From Flavobacteriaceae bacterium (GTDB lineage Bacteria; Bacteroidota; Bacteroidia; Flavobacteriales; Flavobacteriaceae), in NCBI GenBank assembly GCA_024638225.1, contig JAHEKR010000005.1:1-40252 (forward strand): a stretch of DNA of 40,252 bases, read 5' to 3'. Below, piece after piece: positions 1 to 8,217 of this stretch (its first letter is position 1; every line of letters begins with the position of its first letter). Made by a program: the position numbers and the translations under genes. Under the pieces are notes generated by a model that saw nothing but the letters and a program-made list of their open reading frames with translations, ran no database searches and had not been told where the DNA came from.

Positions 1-521
1 GTAAGTTCCGTTTTGATCTTATTGGCTAGGGTTTCAAACATCTGCTCTATGGAAAACTCTTTATCGGTACAGATTGCCATGGACGTAGCACAAGGTAAAT
101 TGGGGAATTTGTGCTGGTTGACGTTAATACCACAACCAATAATGATTCCTGTCAGCGTACTCCCGCGCATGATGGGCTCTACCAAAATACCACCGAGTTT
201 TTTATTTCCTGACAAAATGTCGTTTGGCCATTTGATGCTTAATTTTGGTATTTGATGGTCATTTAAGAGTTTATACACCGCCACACAAGCGCGTTTGTTA
301 AGGGCAAAGACATCGGTCTCTTGCAGTATGGATGCGGATATATAAATCGATCCCGTCAGGTTTAACCCCTTAACGGTTTGCCATTTTGTGTTCCTTCTTC
401 CCCGACCATTGGTTTGGTGTTCTGCCCAAACCGCCACTTGAGTATAGTCCTTGGTTTGCTGTACCCAGTCTTTTAAAAAACTGTTGGTTGACGCAATGGC
501 ACTAAGTTTGATAATTAGCAT
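1..521 (-). CDS. birA: Biotin--[acetyl-CoA-carboxylase] ligase, partial (C-terminus outside window)
   Basis: This enzyme attaches biotin, via biotinyl-AMP, to the carrier lysine of biotin-dependent carboxylases in the cytoplasm. The visible 173 residues, read on the minus strand from ATG at 521, begin MLIIKLSAIASTNSFLKDW. They contain the biotin/ATP loop as GRGRRNTKW (about residues 39-47), the conserved KWPNDI, then GGILVE and GCGINVNQ. All are hallmarks of the BirA catalytic domain. There is no N-terminal winged helix, so it is a stand-alone ligase rather than a biotin repressor. The gene runs off the left edge without a stop. It is divergent from rsfS across 68 bp. A TAGTTTTG box only 3 nt before the ATG suggests a leaderless transcript. 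Confidence 0.93.
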   Translation of the reverse strand, partial: MLIIKLSAIASTNSFLKDWVQQTKDYTQVAVWAEHQTNGRGRRNTKWQTVKGLNLTGSIYISASILQETDVFALNKRACVAVYKLLNDHQIPKLSIKWPNDILSGNKKLGGILVEPIMRGSTLTGIIIGCGINVNQHKFPNLPCATSMAICTDKEFSIEQMFETLANKIKTEL

Positions 522-524
522 AAA

Positions 525-532
525 CAAAACTA
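525..532 (-). promoter_or_regulatory. birA promoter -7 box (TAGTTTTG)
   Basis: This is an exact match to the Bacteroidota TAnnTTTG element on the minus strand. Its last G is 3 nt before the birA ATG, so transcription would start at or next to the start codon. No good TTG lies at the usual 19-21 nt upstream; the nearest TTG gives a 22-nt spacer. Confidence 0.5.
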
Positions 533-589
533 CGTGTTTTGTAAAGGAGTTACACAAATATCAACTACTTTTACAGGCAGAAGAATTGC

Positions 590-958
590 ATGACAAAGAA
601 AACGAATACCGACACCCTACTCACACACATCTTAGCTGGTGTTGAAGAAGTCAAAGGGGAAGATATAAATATTTTGGACTTACGAGAAATAGACAATAAC
701 GTATGCCAGTATTTTGTGGTTTGTTCGGGTGGATCCAACACCCAAGTGCGTGCAATTTCTAATTCTGTACAAAAAATAGTTAGCAAAGCCGTGCATGAAA
801 AACCATGGCACATTGAAGGTATGGATACTGGCGAATGGATTCTTATGGATTTTGTAGATATTGTAGTTCATATATTTCAAAAGCAAACGCGCTCGCATTA
901 CGATATCGAATCTTTGTGGGGAGATGCCAAGCAAACCCTTGTTGAATCTAAATACTAG
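590..958 (+). CDS. rsfS: Ribosomal silencing factor RsfS (YbeB/Iojap family)
   Basis: RsfS binds ribosomal protein L14 (uL14) on the 50S subunit and blocks joining with 30S when nutrients are poor. The 122-aa product has the usual length. It shows the family core: an ILDLREI strand, YFVVCSG, then WILMDFVDIVVHIF and a C-terminal RSHYDIESLWGDA, matching the typical WVLLDYGDVVVHVF...Y.LE.LW.DA pattern. The ATG at 590 gives a full-length family member. The stop is 2 nt before the ftsH ATG, so the two are surely co-transcribed. The order birA (divergent), rsfS, ftsH, LUD gene, cdsA, psd fits what I know of Flavobacteriia. A weak -7 candidate (TACTTTTA, 566-573) precedes it. Confidence 0.95.
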   Translation: MTKKTNTDTLLTHILAGVEEVKGEDINILDLREIDNNVCQYFVVCSGGSNTQVRAISNSVQKIVSKAVHEKPWHIEGMDTGEWILMDFVDIVVHIFQKQTRSHYDIESLWGDAKQTLVESKY

Positions 959-960
959 CT

Positions 961-2967
961 ATGTCTAAGAACGAAAAAAAACAACCCAAAAAACCAGCGC
1001 TAAATCCTTATTGGCTATACGGGTCAATTGCTTTATTTTTAATCGGTATGTCCTTCTTTGGAAGTGGCGATAATTTGGGCGACAACCAAAATATTAACAT
1101 TTCGACTTTTGAGCGCTATTTAAACGATGGCGAAGTTAGTTCTGTCACCATTATCAACAAAAAAACGGCACAGGTAACACTAACCGAAACTGCACTTTCA
1201 GAAACAAAGCACAAGCAAGCAAAAAGTACGGATATACTCGGCAGAACAAATGATAAAGGTCCGCACTATCAATTTGAAGTGGGCAACCTTGAATTATTTC
1301 AGAACAAGCTTGAAGCTGCGAAAAGCAAGGGTGTGGCTTTTGTTTACGATTTTAAAACTGTGGAAAGTCGTTGGCTTGATGTATTGGTCGGATTTTTACC
1401 GCTAATCCTCATTATTGCTGTGTGGTTATTCATCATGCGCCGTATGTCTGGCGGAGGAGCCGGTGGCGGAGGGGCGCAAATTTTTAATATTGGCAAGTCA
1501 AAAGCTAAATTGTTTGACGAAAAAACAGATGTTAAGGTTACGTTCAAGGACGTTGCTGGACTCGAAGGAGCCAAAGAAGAAGTTCAAGAAATAGTCGATT
1601 TTTTAAAAAACCCAACCAAATACACTGTACTAGGAGGTAAAATTCCGAAAGGCGCCTTACTTGTGGGGCCTCCAGGAACGGGTAAAACCCTACTCGCCAA
1701 AGCTGTTGCTGGGGAGGCAAAAGTGCCTTTTTTCTCTCTTTCAGGCTCTGATTTTGTCGAGATGTTTGTCGGGGTTGGGGCATCGCGTGTTCGCGATTTG
1801 TTTAAACAAGCAAAAGAAAAGTCTCCAGCCATTATTTTTATTGATGAAATTGATGCAATAGGGCGCGCACGTGGAAAAAATAACATTACTGGTTCTAACG
1901 ATGAGCGCGAAAATACACTCAATCAATTACTGACAGAAATGGACGGGTTTGGAACCAATACCAATGTTATTGTAATTGCAGCTACAAACCGAGCAGATGT
2001 TTTGGATAAAGCCTTGATGCGGGCCGGACGATTTGATCGGCAAATCTATGTAGACCTGCCAGACCTACGCGAGCGAAAGGAAATTTTCAAGGTACACTTA
2101 AAACCCATCAAATCAGATCCAAAATTGGATACAGATTTTCTTGCCAAACAGACACCAGGTTTTTCGGGAGCTGACATCGCTAATGTTTGTAACGAATCTG
2201 CGCTTATTGCAGCGCGAAAAAACAAAAAAAGAGTTGGGAGGCAAGACTTCCTCGATGCCGTTGACCGTATTGTTGGTGGTCTAGAGAAGAAGAGTAAAAT
2301 CATTACTCCTGAAGAAAAAAGAACCATCGCCTTCCACGAGGCTGGGCATGCTACCGTAAGCTGGATGTTAGAACACGCAGCTCCTTTGGTCAAGGTAACT
2401 ATAGTGCCTAGAGGACAGTCACTTGGCGCAGCCTGGTATTTACCTGAAGAGCGACAAATTGTACGTACAGAGCAAATGCTTGATGAAATGTGCGCCACCC
2501 TTGGAGGTCGAGCTGCAGAGGATATTATTTTCAATAAAATATCGACAGGAGCATTAAGCGACCTTGTAAAAGTCACCCAACAAGCACGTGCCATGGTTAC
2601 TATCTATGGACTAAACAATAAAATTGGGAACATCACCTATTACAAAGCAGATGAAGGGGAATATGGTTTCACCAAACCCTATTCTGAAGAAACCGCCAAA
2701 CTCATCGATACTGAGATTTCCTCAATCGTAGAGCAGGAATACCAGCGCGCAGTACAGCTAATGAAAAAGCACAAAAATAAACTTACCGAACTAGCGGAAC
2801 ATCTGTTAGAGAAAGAGGTTATTTTTAAAGATGATCTGGAGCGAATTTTCGGCAAACGTCCTTTTGACAAACCAACTGAAGAAGTCAAGTCCAAAGACAC
2901 TCCCCCTAAAACCAAGACAACTAAAGCCAAAAAAGAAGCATCAAGAAAACCAAAGCAAGAAAACTAA
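961..2967 (+). CDS. ftsH: ATP-dependent zinc metalloprotease FtsH
   Basis: This is a membrane-anchored AAA+ protease that degrades misassembled membrane proteins and some regulators. The 668 residues contain TM1 (about 17-34), a periplasmic domain to about 135, and TM2 (about 140-159) followed by a Gly-rich linker. The AAA domain has Walker A GPPGTGKT (236-243), Walker [11 protein letters not shown] (291-300) and the second region of homology ending AGRFDR (arginines 357 and 360). The zinc site is HEAGH (459-463) with a likely third ligand D534 in the GALSDL segment. A Lys-rich tail (about 635-668) is low-complexity. All catalytic residues are present. It follows rsfS by 2 nt, and a separate promoter lies just after its stop. 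Confidence 0.98.
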   Translation: MSKNEKKQPKKPALNPYWLYGSIALFLIGMSFFGSGDNLGDNQNINISTFERYLNDGEVSSVTIINKKTAQVTLTETALSETKHKQAKSTDILGRTNDKGPHYQFEVGNLELFQNKLEAAKSKGVAFVYDFKTVESRWLDVLVGFLPLILIIAVWLFIMRRMSGGGAGGGGAQIFNIGKSKAKLFDEKTDVKVTFKDVAGLEGAKEEVQEIVDFLKNPTKYTVLGGKIPKGALLVGPPGTGKTLLAKAVAGEAKVPFFSLSGSDFVEMFVGVGASRVRDLFKQAKEKSPAIIFIDEIDAIGRARGKNNITGSNDERENTLNQLLTEMDGFGTNTNVIVIAATNRADVLDKALMRAGRFDRQIYVDLPDLRERKEIFKVHLKPIKSDPKLDTDFLAKQTPGFSGADIANVCNESALIAARKNKKRVGRQDFLDAVDRIVGGLEKKSKIITPEEKRTIAFHEAGHATVSWMLEHAAPLVKVTIVPRGQSLGAAWYLPEERQIVRTEQMLDEMCATLGGRAAEDIIFNKISTGALSDLVKVTQQARAMVTIYGLNNKIGNITYYKADEGEYGFTKPYSEETAKLIDTEISSIVEQEYQRAVQLMKKHKNKLTELAEHLLEKEVIFKDDLERIFGKRPFDKPTEEVKSKDTPPKTKTTKAKKEASRKPKQEN

Positions 2968-2975
2968 TTTGTGAT

Positions 2976-2995
2976 TTGTTACCTTTGTGTAACAA
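2976..2995 (+). promoter_or_regulatory. Promoter -7 box inside a 7-bp inverted repeat, upstream of the LUD gene
   Basis: TACCTTTG at 2980-2987 is an exact TAnnTTTG match and lies 17 nt before the GTG start at 3005. It is embedded in an inverted repeat with arms TTGTTAC (2976-2982) and GTAACAA (2989-2995) around a 6-nt centre. An operator overlapping the -7 element is a reasonable reading. No convincing -33 TTG is visible. Confidence 0.45.
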
Positions 2996-3004
2996 GTCAA
3001 ACCC

Positions 3005-3613
3005 GTGAGTAAATTTTGGTCCGCTCTTTTTGGTAAAAAAACAAGTCCGGAGGAGGAGCAAACTCCTGAACGCGGACCCCATATGCCTACCGAAGAAACA
3101 CCCATTGAAAACGACTTTGCTAAAAAATTCACGAAGCTTGGTGGGAAGTTTATTTACTGTGAACATTTAGATCAAGCAAAGGAGGGCTTTCATGCCATTA
3201 TAAACGAGTATCCCTCTGAAGTACGTGAATTGTTGTGTTTAGACCCTTCCCTTGCTGAGAAGCTAGACACAGGAATCGTACTTACCAAAACAAATCTCAA
3301 CGCAAAAATCATGTTGTGCAGTTGTGAGTCCTTGGTTTCCTACGACGGAAGTATTGTCGTTTGTGAGCGACAACTAGGAACCAATAAACTTACAGACTTA
3401 CCCGAAACACTTATCATCCATGCCGGTACTAGGCAGTTTTCCAAGACCGTTTCTGATGCACTCAAAAATATCAAGCATCGCTATGCAGACCATATCCCCT
3501 TGAATATTACCTCCATTAAACAATTCAAAACGGAAGTAGATGCCGATGATAATTATTTGAACTATGGAAGTGGACCAAAAGAGGTATACTTGTTGTTACA
3601 AGAGGACTTCTGA
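3005..3613 (+). CDS. LUD-domain protein (LutC-like), cytoplasmic
   Basis: The 202-aa product resembles the LUD-domain proteins (LutB/LutC relatives) that Flavobacteriia carry between ftsH and cdsA. The start is a GTG giving MSKFWSALFGKK, followed by an acidic linker (about 13-37). The folded domain begins near FTKLGGKFIYC and includes an S/T-rich middle, a GSIVVCERQL strand, LPETLIIHAGT and a terminal GSGPKEVYLLLQEDF. The founding LutABC family is linked to lactate oxidation. This lone copy lacks LutA and LutB neighbours, so a lactate role cannot be assumed. Its stop overlaps the cdsA start by 1 nt (TGATG), so it heads the phospholipid operon. Confidence 0.75.
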   Translation: MSKFWSALFGKKTSPEEEQTPERGPHMPTEETPIENDFAKKFTKLGGKFIYCEHLDQAKEGFHAIINEYPSEVRELLCLDPSLAEKLDTGIVLTKTNLNAKIMLCSCESLVSYDGSIVVCERQLGTNKLTDLPETLIIHAGTRQFSKTVSDALKNIKHRYADHIPLNITSIKQFKTEVDADDNYLNYGSGPKEVYLLLQEDF

Positions 3614-4392
3614 TGAACTTCTTTCTTCGCGCTTTTACCTCCTTTTTCTACGTTACCCTTCTTCTAGGCAGTCTCTTCATAAATGCTACTTTTTTCGCTG
3701 TCGTAATCTTGCTTATGACAACTATAGCCATTTGGGAATTACAAAATATAAGTGCAAAAAAAATACCTCTAACTTATGTAGTATTTGTTATTCTTTTCTA
3801 TGCCGCAAAACAATATCCTCAAATAACAACCAGTGTATTTATTGCTAGTTTGCTGGGCAATTTTTTACTTCTAGCTTCTTTTTGGCAAAAAAAGAAAAGT
3901 AGGCTAACCTTGGGAAAGGTTTACTTTTTGGGTGTAATTCAACTCGCAGTTCCCATGTTTTTACTTGCGTTTTTTGCTCAACAGCACGCTGCGCTAATCG
4001 CTTTGTTTTTTTGTGTGATTTGGCTTAACGATTCCGCTGCTTTTCTCATCGGATCTTTATTGGGCAAAACACCATTAGCCAAGTCAATATCTCCAAATAA
4101 AACTTTTGAAGGTTTTATAGGCGGAATCCTGCTTTCGAGTGGGACAGCTGTAGTCATCGGTAGCTACCTAACACAAATCCATAATTTCCAGCTGTTTATC
4201 CTTGCTTTGGTTACTTCACTGGCAGCAAGCATCGGAGATTTGATTCAGTCCAAAATCAAACGTATTTGTGGCGTAAAAGACAGTGGCCGTATTTTACCTG
4301 GACACGGAGGTATTTACGATCGGATTGATAGCACCTTATTTGCAATACCCGTATTTTTGGGCACACTCTATTTATTATCCTATGTTTCATAA
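3613..4392 (+). CDS. cdsA: Phosphatidate cytidylyltransferase (CDP-diacylglycerol synthase)
   Basis: CdsA converts phosphatidate and CTP to CDP-diacylglycerol, the branch point of phospholipid synthesis, in the inner membrane. The 259 residues are mostly hydrophobic, with about seven to eight membrane segments. The C-terminal part carries the full family signature SKIKRICGVKDSGRIL followed by PGHGGIYDRID, including the metal-binding KD and DR pairs. SPNKTFEGFIGG upstream is also typical. It overlaps the preceding LUD gene by 1 nt and the downstream psd by 11 nt. The three genes are therefore translationally coupled, and cdsA and psd act in the same pathway to phosphatidylethanolamine. Confidence 0.97.
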   Translation: MNFFLRAFTSFFYVTLLLGSLFINATFFAVVILLMTTIAIWELQNISAKKIPLTYVVFVILFYAAKQYPQITTSVFIASLLGNFLLLASFWQKKKSRLTLGKVYFLGVIQLAVPMFLLAFFAQQHAALIALFFCVIWLNDSAAFLIGSLLGKTPLAKSISPNKTFEGFIGGILLSSGTAVVIGSYLTQIHNFQLFILALVTSLAASIGDLIQSKIKRICGVKDSGRILPGHGGIYDRIDSTLFAIPVFLGTLYLLSYVS

Positions 4393-5041
4393 AGAAGGTT
4401 TTACCATCATCATCATCAGCTTTGCGCTGGTTGTCATTACTGCGCTTGTCGTCGATCATTTTGTTGCACTAAAGTGGCTTAAGAATCTACTTCAAATAAG
4501 TTTACTCGTCGTATTGGTTTTGGTCTTGCAATTTTTTCGAAACCCGTCGCGACCCCCACTGATGTACTCAGCAGCAGTTGTTTCGCCAGTTGATGGCAAG
4601 GTGGTTATTGTCAAAGAAGTACATGAGCCCGAATATTTCAATGGACCAAGACTGCAAGTTTCCATTTTTATGTCGCCTCTAAATGTACACGTCACGCGAT
4701 ACCCGGTAACTGGTGAGGTTGTGTTTAGTAAATATCATCCAGGAAAATACCTTGTGGCATGGCATCCAAAATCTTCTACACTAAACGAACGAACTACAAT
4801 CGTAGTAAAAAACCCAAAATTCGGGGAAGTCTTATATCGACAAATTGCTGGTGCAGTGGCACGCCGGATTGTCAATTACGCTAAGGTTGGAGATAAAGCT
4901 ATTCAAGGCACTGATGCAGGCTTTATAAAATTCGGATCGAGAGTGGATGTATTTTTACCCATTGGTACCGATATACTGGTAGCCGAAGGTCAAAAAGTAA
5001 AAGGTGGCATCGACTTAATCGCCGAGAAATTCGCTAACTAA
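4382..5041 (+). CDS. psd: Phosphatidylserine decarboxylase proenzyme, short type
   Basis: Psd makes phosphatidylethanolamine from phosphatidylserine, using a pyruvoyl group formed by self-cleavage. I take the ATG at 4382 (MFHKEGFTIIIISF), giving 219 aa, the usual size of the short bacterial class. A longer open frame exists inside cdsA but has no family support. Two membrane segments lie at about 7-25 and 35-52. The body has SPVDGKV (68-74), FMSPLNVHVTRYPVTG and the cleavage motif KFGSR, where cleavage between G185 and S186 would create the pyruvoyl alpha chain. The gene overlaps cdsA by 11 nt and ends 1 nt from the convergent valS stop. Confidence 0.95.
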   Translation: MFHKEGFTIIIISFALVVITALVVDHFVALKWLKNLLQISLLVVLVLVLQFFRNPSRPPLMYSAAVVSPVDGKVVIVKEVHEPEYFNGPRLQVSIFMSPLNVHVTRYPVTGEVVFSKYHPGKYLVAWHPKSSTLNERTTIVVKNPKFGEVLYRQIAGAVARRIVNYAKVGDKAIQGTDAGFIKFGSRVDVFLPIGTDILVAEGQKVKGGIDLIAEKFAN

Positions 5042-5042
5042 T

Positions 5043-7655
5043 CTAGGACAGTCGCTTTCTGAGTGCGTTTATCTTCGTGCGGGCGTCATCTGCTTTCTTT
5101 TGTTCCATAGCAACCACCTGCTGAGGAGCATTGGATACAAAGCGTTCATTGGCTAGCTTTTTCTCTACAGATTTGAGGAAACCTTCTAGGTAAGACAATT
5201 CCTCTTCCATTTTTGCTCGCTCTTCCTCTAGATTAGAAGCGGCAACAGGAACAAAATACTCTTGCTTGTTCACACGAAAAGACAGGGCTTGCGCTGGTGC
5301 TTGAGCAACTTCACTCCAACTTTCAACATGCGCGAGTTTCAACACCAAGGGTTTTAACGAAACCTTATCTTCTTTGGTTTGCAGCACTTGAATAGCTTCT
5401 TTGAAAGAGATATTCTGATTTTTCCGCAAGCTCCTCAATTGGGTAATCAACTCGGCTGTATGCGCAAAGCTGGTCAGTAAGTCTTGGTCATAAGATTGTT
5501 GTTCTGGCCAGTCTGAAATAATCAGTGCCTCCTCTGTTGAACGTGAAGCAAAGGCATGCCATAGCTCCTCAGACAAAAAGGGCATAAATGGATGCAACAA
5601 ACGCAGATTGTCTTCAAATAAAGTGCATACCTGGTCATAAGTATCTTTGTCTATACTTGCACCATAAGCCGGTTTGACAACTTCTAAAAGCCACGAACAA
5701 AAATCATCCCAAATAAGCTTGTATGTAGCCATCAACGCATCAGAAATTCTGTATTTAGCAAAGTGGTCATCTATATGAGCCAGGGTGTGCTGAAATTTTG
5801 CTCTATACCACGCCAAGCCAACTGCGGCTGTTGGGCAGGCCGAAAGTTGTTCGTCAACTGTCCAGCTTTGTACCAGGCGAAAGGCATTCCATATTTTGTT
5901 GGCAAAGTTTTTTCCTTGCTGGCAAAGATTTTCGTCAAATAATAAATCATTTCCAGCCGCGGCACTAAGCAATAAGCCTACACGTACGCCATCCGCTCCA
6001 TAGGTTTCCATTAACTTAATTGCATCCGGTGAATTGCCCAGTTGTTTTGACATTTTACGGCCTTGGGCATCCCGCACCAAACCTGTCAGGTATACGTGCG
6101 AAAAAGGCTTTTCATCACGAAGTGCATATCCAGACATGATCATTCGTGCTACCCAAAAAAACAAAATATCTGGACCTGTTACCAATTCCTGAGTGGGATA
6201 GTAGTAGTTGATCTCTTCATTGTCGGGATTATTGACTCCGTCAAATACAGAAATAGGCCACAACCACGACGAAAACCAAGTGTCTAAAACATCTTCGTCT
6301 TGGGTTAAGTGCTCCAGTGTTAGGGTGGCATCTCCAGAATCAGCAATCGCTTTTTTGAGCGCCTCTTCCTTTGAAGGAGCCACAACTACTTTTTCGTTGT
6401 TTTCGCCATAGTAATAGGCAGGAATTTGATGCCCCCACCACAATTGTCTTGATATGTTCCAGTCTCGAATATTGTTCATCCAGTGACGGTAGGTATTGAT
6501 GAATTTATTCGGTACCAAATGAACGTCACCTTGTTCAACTGCTTCAATGGCAGGCTTGGCTAAGTCCTCCATTTTTAAGAACCATTGATCAGAAAGTCTT
6601 GGTTCGACTACAGCCTTGGTACGTTCTGAAGTACCAACTTTGTGAACATGATCGTCGATTTTGACTAGTTTTCCAGCAGCTTCTAACTCTTTCACAACTG
6701 CTTTACGCACATCAAAACGATCTTTTCCTTGATAGTGCAACCCTTGACTGTTAAGCGTTCCGTCGGGATTGAAAATATCGATAAACGCCAATTGGTGTGT
6801 ATCGCCCAATTCCTTATCGTTTTCGTCATGAGCTGGAGTCACCTTAAGGCAACCCGTTCCCAATTCCAAGCTTACATATTCATCTTGGATAATGGGCACT
6901 GCCCTATTGACGATAGGTACTATTGCCTTTTTTCCATGTAGTTCCTTATGGCGCTCGTCATCAGGATGAATCGCTACAGCTGTATCACCAAAAAGTGTTT
7001 CGGGGCGAGTAGTCGCAATAACTACCTGTTGATCACTTCCCTCAATTGCATAAGCTATATGATAAAGTTTACCGCGGTGTTCTTCGTGGATAACCTCCTC
7101 GTCAGAAAGCGTGGTCTGTGCGACAGGATCCCAGTTTACCATTCGGAATCCGCGATAAATAAGTCCCTGTGCGTACAAATCAACAAAAACTTGAATGACC
7201 GAAGCACTCATATCGTCGTCTAGTGTAAACTTCGTACGTTCCCAGTCACACGAGCAGCCGAGCTTTTTTAGTTGGTCCAGAATGATACCCCCGTGCTCAT
7301 GCGTCCACTCCCAAGCGTGCTCCATAAACGCTTCTCGTCCAATATCCGCTTTGTTAATTCCTTGGTTTTTAAGCTTGTGTACTACTTTAGCCTCGGTGGC
7401 TATTGAGGCGTGATCTGTTCCAGGAACCCAACAAGCATTGTAGCCGCACATACGAGCACGTCGAATAAGTACATCCTGAAGGGTATTATTCATCAAATGA
7501 CCCATATGTAATACACCAGTGACATTGGGGGGTGGGATTACAATGGTATAAGGTTTGCGATCATCTGGACGGGATTGAAAATAATTGTTTTTCGTCCAAT
7601 AGTCATACCATTTCTGCTCAACAGTTTTGGGTGTAAACTTAGATGGTATTGACAT
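5043..7655 (-). CDS. valS: Valine--tRNA ligase
   Basis: This class I synthetase charges tRNA-Val and edits misactivated threonine. From ATG at 7655 it has 870 aa. It shows HMGH (the HIGH motif, about 50-53), GTDHASIATE, the editing-domain segment TTRPETLFGDTAVA, KVTPAHDEND, and KMSKQ (about 534-538). A C-terminal coiled coil holds EEERAKMEEELSYLEGFL. The open frame extends 11 codons upstream to 7688. I reject that start because those codons contain a perfect promoter box (TACATTTG, 7676-7683). The protein I prefer starts MSIPSKFTPKTVEQKW, as its relatives do. It is convergent with psd and divergent from the DUF1573 gene. Confidence 0.97.
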   Translation of the reverse strand: MSIPSKFTPKTVEQKWYDYWTKNNYFQSRPDDRKPYTIVIPPPNVTGVLHMGHLMNNTLQDVLIRRARMCGYNACWVPGTDHASIATEAKVVHKLKNQGINKADIGREAFMEHAWEWTHEHGGIILDQLKKLGCSCDWERTKFTLDDDMSASVIQVFVDLYAQGLIYRGFRMVNWDPVAQTTLSDEEVIHEEHRGKLYHIAYAIEGSDQQVVIATTRPETLFGDTAVAIHPDDERHKELHGKKAIVPIVNRAVPIIQDEYVSLELGTGCLKVTPAHDENDKELGDTHQLAFIDIFNPDGTLNSQGLHYQGKDRFDVRKAVVKELEAAGKLVKIDDHVHKVGTSERTKAVVEPRLSDQWFLKMEDLAKPAIEAVEQGDVHLVPNKFINTYRHWMNNIRDWNISRQLWWGHQIPAYYYGENNEKVVVAPSKEEALKKAIADSGDATLTLEHLTQDEDVLDTWFSSWLWPISVFDGVNNPDNEEINYYYPTQELVTGPDILFFWVARMIMSGYALRDEKPFSHVYLTGLVRDAQGRKMSKQLGNSPDAIKLMETYGADGVRVGLLLSAAAGNDLLFDENLCQQGKNFANKIWNAFRLVQSWTVDEQLSACPTAAVGLAWYRAKFQHTLAHIDDHFAKYRISDALMATYKLIWDDFCSWLLEVVKPAYGASIDKDTYDQVCTLFEDNLRLLHPFMPFLSEELWHAFASRSTEEALIISDWPEQQSYDQDLLTSFAHTAELITQLRSLRKNQNISFKEAIQVLQTKEDKVSLKPLVLKLAHVESWSEVAQAPAQALSFRVNKQEYFVPVAASNLEEERAKMEEELSYLEGFLKSVEKKLANERFVSNAPQQVVAMEQKKADDARTKINALRKRLS

Positions 7656-7675
7656 GAAGTGTTTTTTTATCTCTG

Positions 7676-7705
7676 CAAATGTAGGCATAGAGTGCTGAAC
7701 ATGAA
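7676..7705 (-). promoter_or_regulatory. valS promoter (TTC-N19-TACATTTG)
   Basis: On the minus strand, TTC (7705-7703) is followed after 19 nt by TACATTTG (7683-7676), a full Bacteroidota-type promoter. It lies inside the longest valS reading frame and decides the start in favour of the ATG at 7655. The leader would be about 16-18 nt. Confidence 0.65.
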
Positions 7706-7715
7706 AGCGATAATT

Positions 7716-7745
7716 TTGTCTACTAGGTTAGATTGTGTACTTTAG
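7716..7745 (+). promoter_or_regulatory. DUF1573 gene promoter (TTG-N19-TACTTTAG)
   Basis: TTG (7716-7718), a 19-nt spacer and TACTTTAG (7738-7745, one mismatch to TAnnTTTG) stand 17 nt before the ATG. It is divergent from the valS promoter, whose -33 element lies only 10 nt away. Confidence 0.6.
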
Positions 7746-7762
7746 TAAAACCAAATTCTTAA

Positions 7763-8167
7763 ATGATGAAGAAGTTTTTATTATTAGTAACCGTTTTTAG
7801 CTTAGGGCTTGTGGCATTTGCTCAGGATATGTCGACCATTACTTTTGATTCGTTGACTATTGATTACGGAACAATCAATAAAGGAGACGATGGAGTTCGT
7901 CAATTTAGATTCACCAACACTGGGACAGCAGCACTAGAGATAACACAGGTACGTTCTTCTTGTGGATGTACCATTCCAAAGAAACCCGAAACCGCCATTG
8001 CACCAGGTGCATCTGATGTAATAGAGGTGAAATACGACACAGAACGTGTCGGACCCATTCGAAAAACAATCACTGTCGCATCTAATGCGTCAAACCCCAT
8101 GATTGCCTTAAAAATAAAAGGCGAAGTAGTCGAACCTCCAAAAAAAGAGGATACAACAGAAAAATAA
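7763..8167 (+). CDS. DUF1573 secreted protein
   Basis: This is a small exported protein of 134 aa with a clear signal peptide (MMKKFLLLVTVFSLGLVAFAQ, cleavage likely after AFA). The mature part is a single immunoglobulin-like DUF1573 domain: FDYGTI-type opening (IDYGTINKGD), FRFTNTGTAALEITQVRSSCGCT with the family's CGC motif (about residues 66-68), then GASDVIEVKYDTERVGP and an ending strand ALKIKGEV. A charged tail closes it. The family is abundant in Bacteroidota; its biochemical role is not established. It has its own promoter and lies 50 bp before the aminotransferase gene. A second ATG directly follows the first, so the start may be one codon later. Confidence 0.85.
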   Translation: MMKKFLLLVTVFSLGLVAFAQDMSTITFDSLTIDYGTINKGDDGVRQFRFTNTGTAALEITQVRSSCGCTIPKKPETAIAPGASDVIEVKYDTERVGPIRKTITVASNASNPMIALKIKGEVVEPPKKEDTTEK

Positions 8168-8193
8168 GCTGTTAAGTCAGGCGCATTTTTTTG

Positions 8194-8201
8194 CATCTTT
8201 G
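8194..8201 (+). promoter_or_regulatory. Possible -7 box for the aminotransferase gene (CATCTTTG)
   Basis: This differs from TAnnTTTG by one base and sits 16 nt before the ATG at 8218. It falls inside the upstream TTG-initiated extension, which argues for the later start. There is no clear -33 element. Confidence 0.3.
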
Positions 8202-8217
8202 CATGCAAACTATTGGC

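Noticed and set aside
2046-2594. Long antisense ORFs within ftsH, gltB (27864-28433) and murB (9594-10163)
   Set aside because: They lie wholly inside well-supported genes and show no domain or signal features.
4283-4381. N-terminal extension of psd inside cdsA
   Set aside because: It overlaps the conserved cdsA signature by over 100 nt in another frame and adds residues with no family support; the ATG at 4382 gives the normal size.
7656-7688. Upstream ATG of valS giving an 881-aa protein
   Set aside because: The 11 added codons contain an exact -7 box (TACATTTG), and the downstream MSIPSKF start fits ValRS relatives.
8191-8217. TTG-initiated start of the aminotransferase
   Set aside because: The extension overlaps a -7-like box, and the MPKIS start is usual for relatives.
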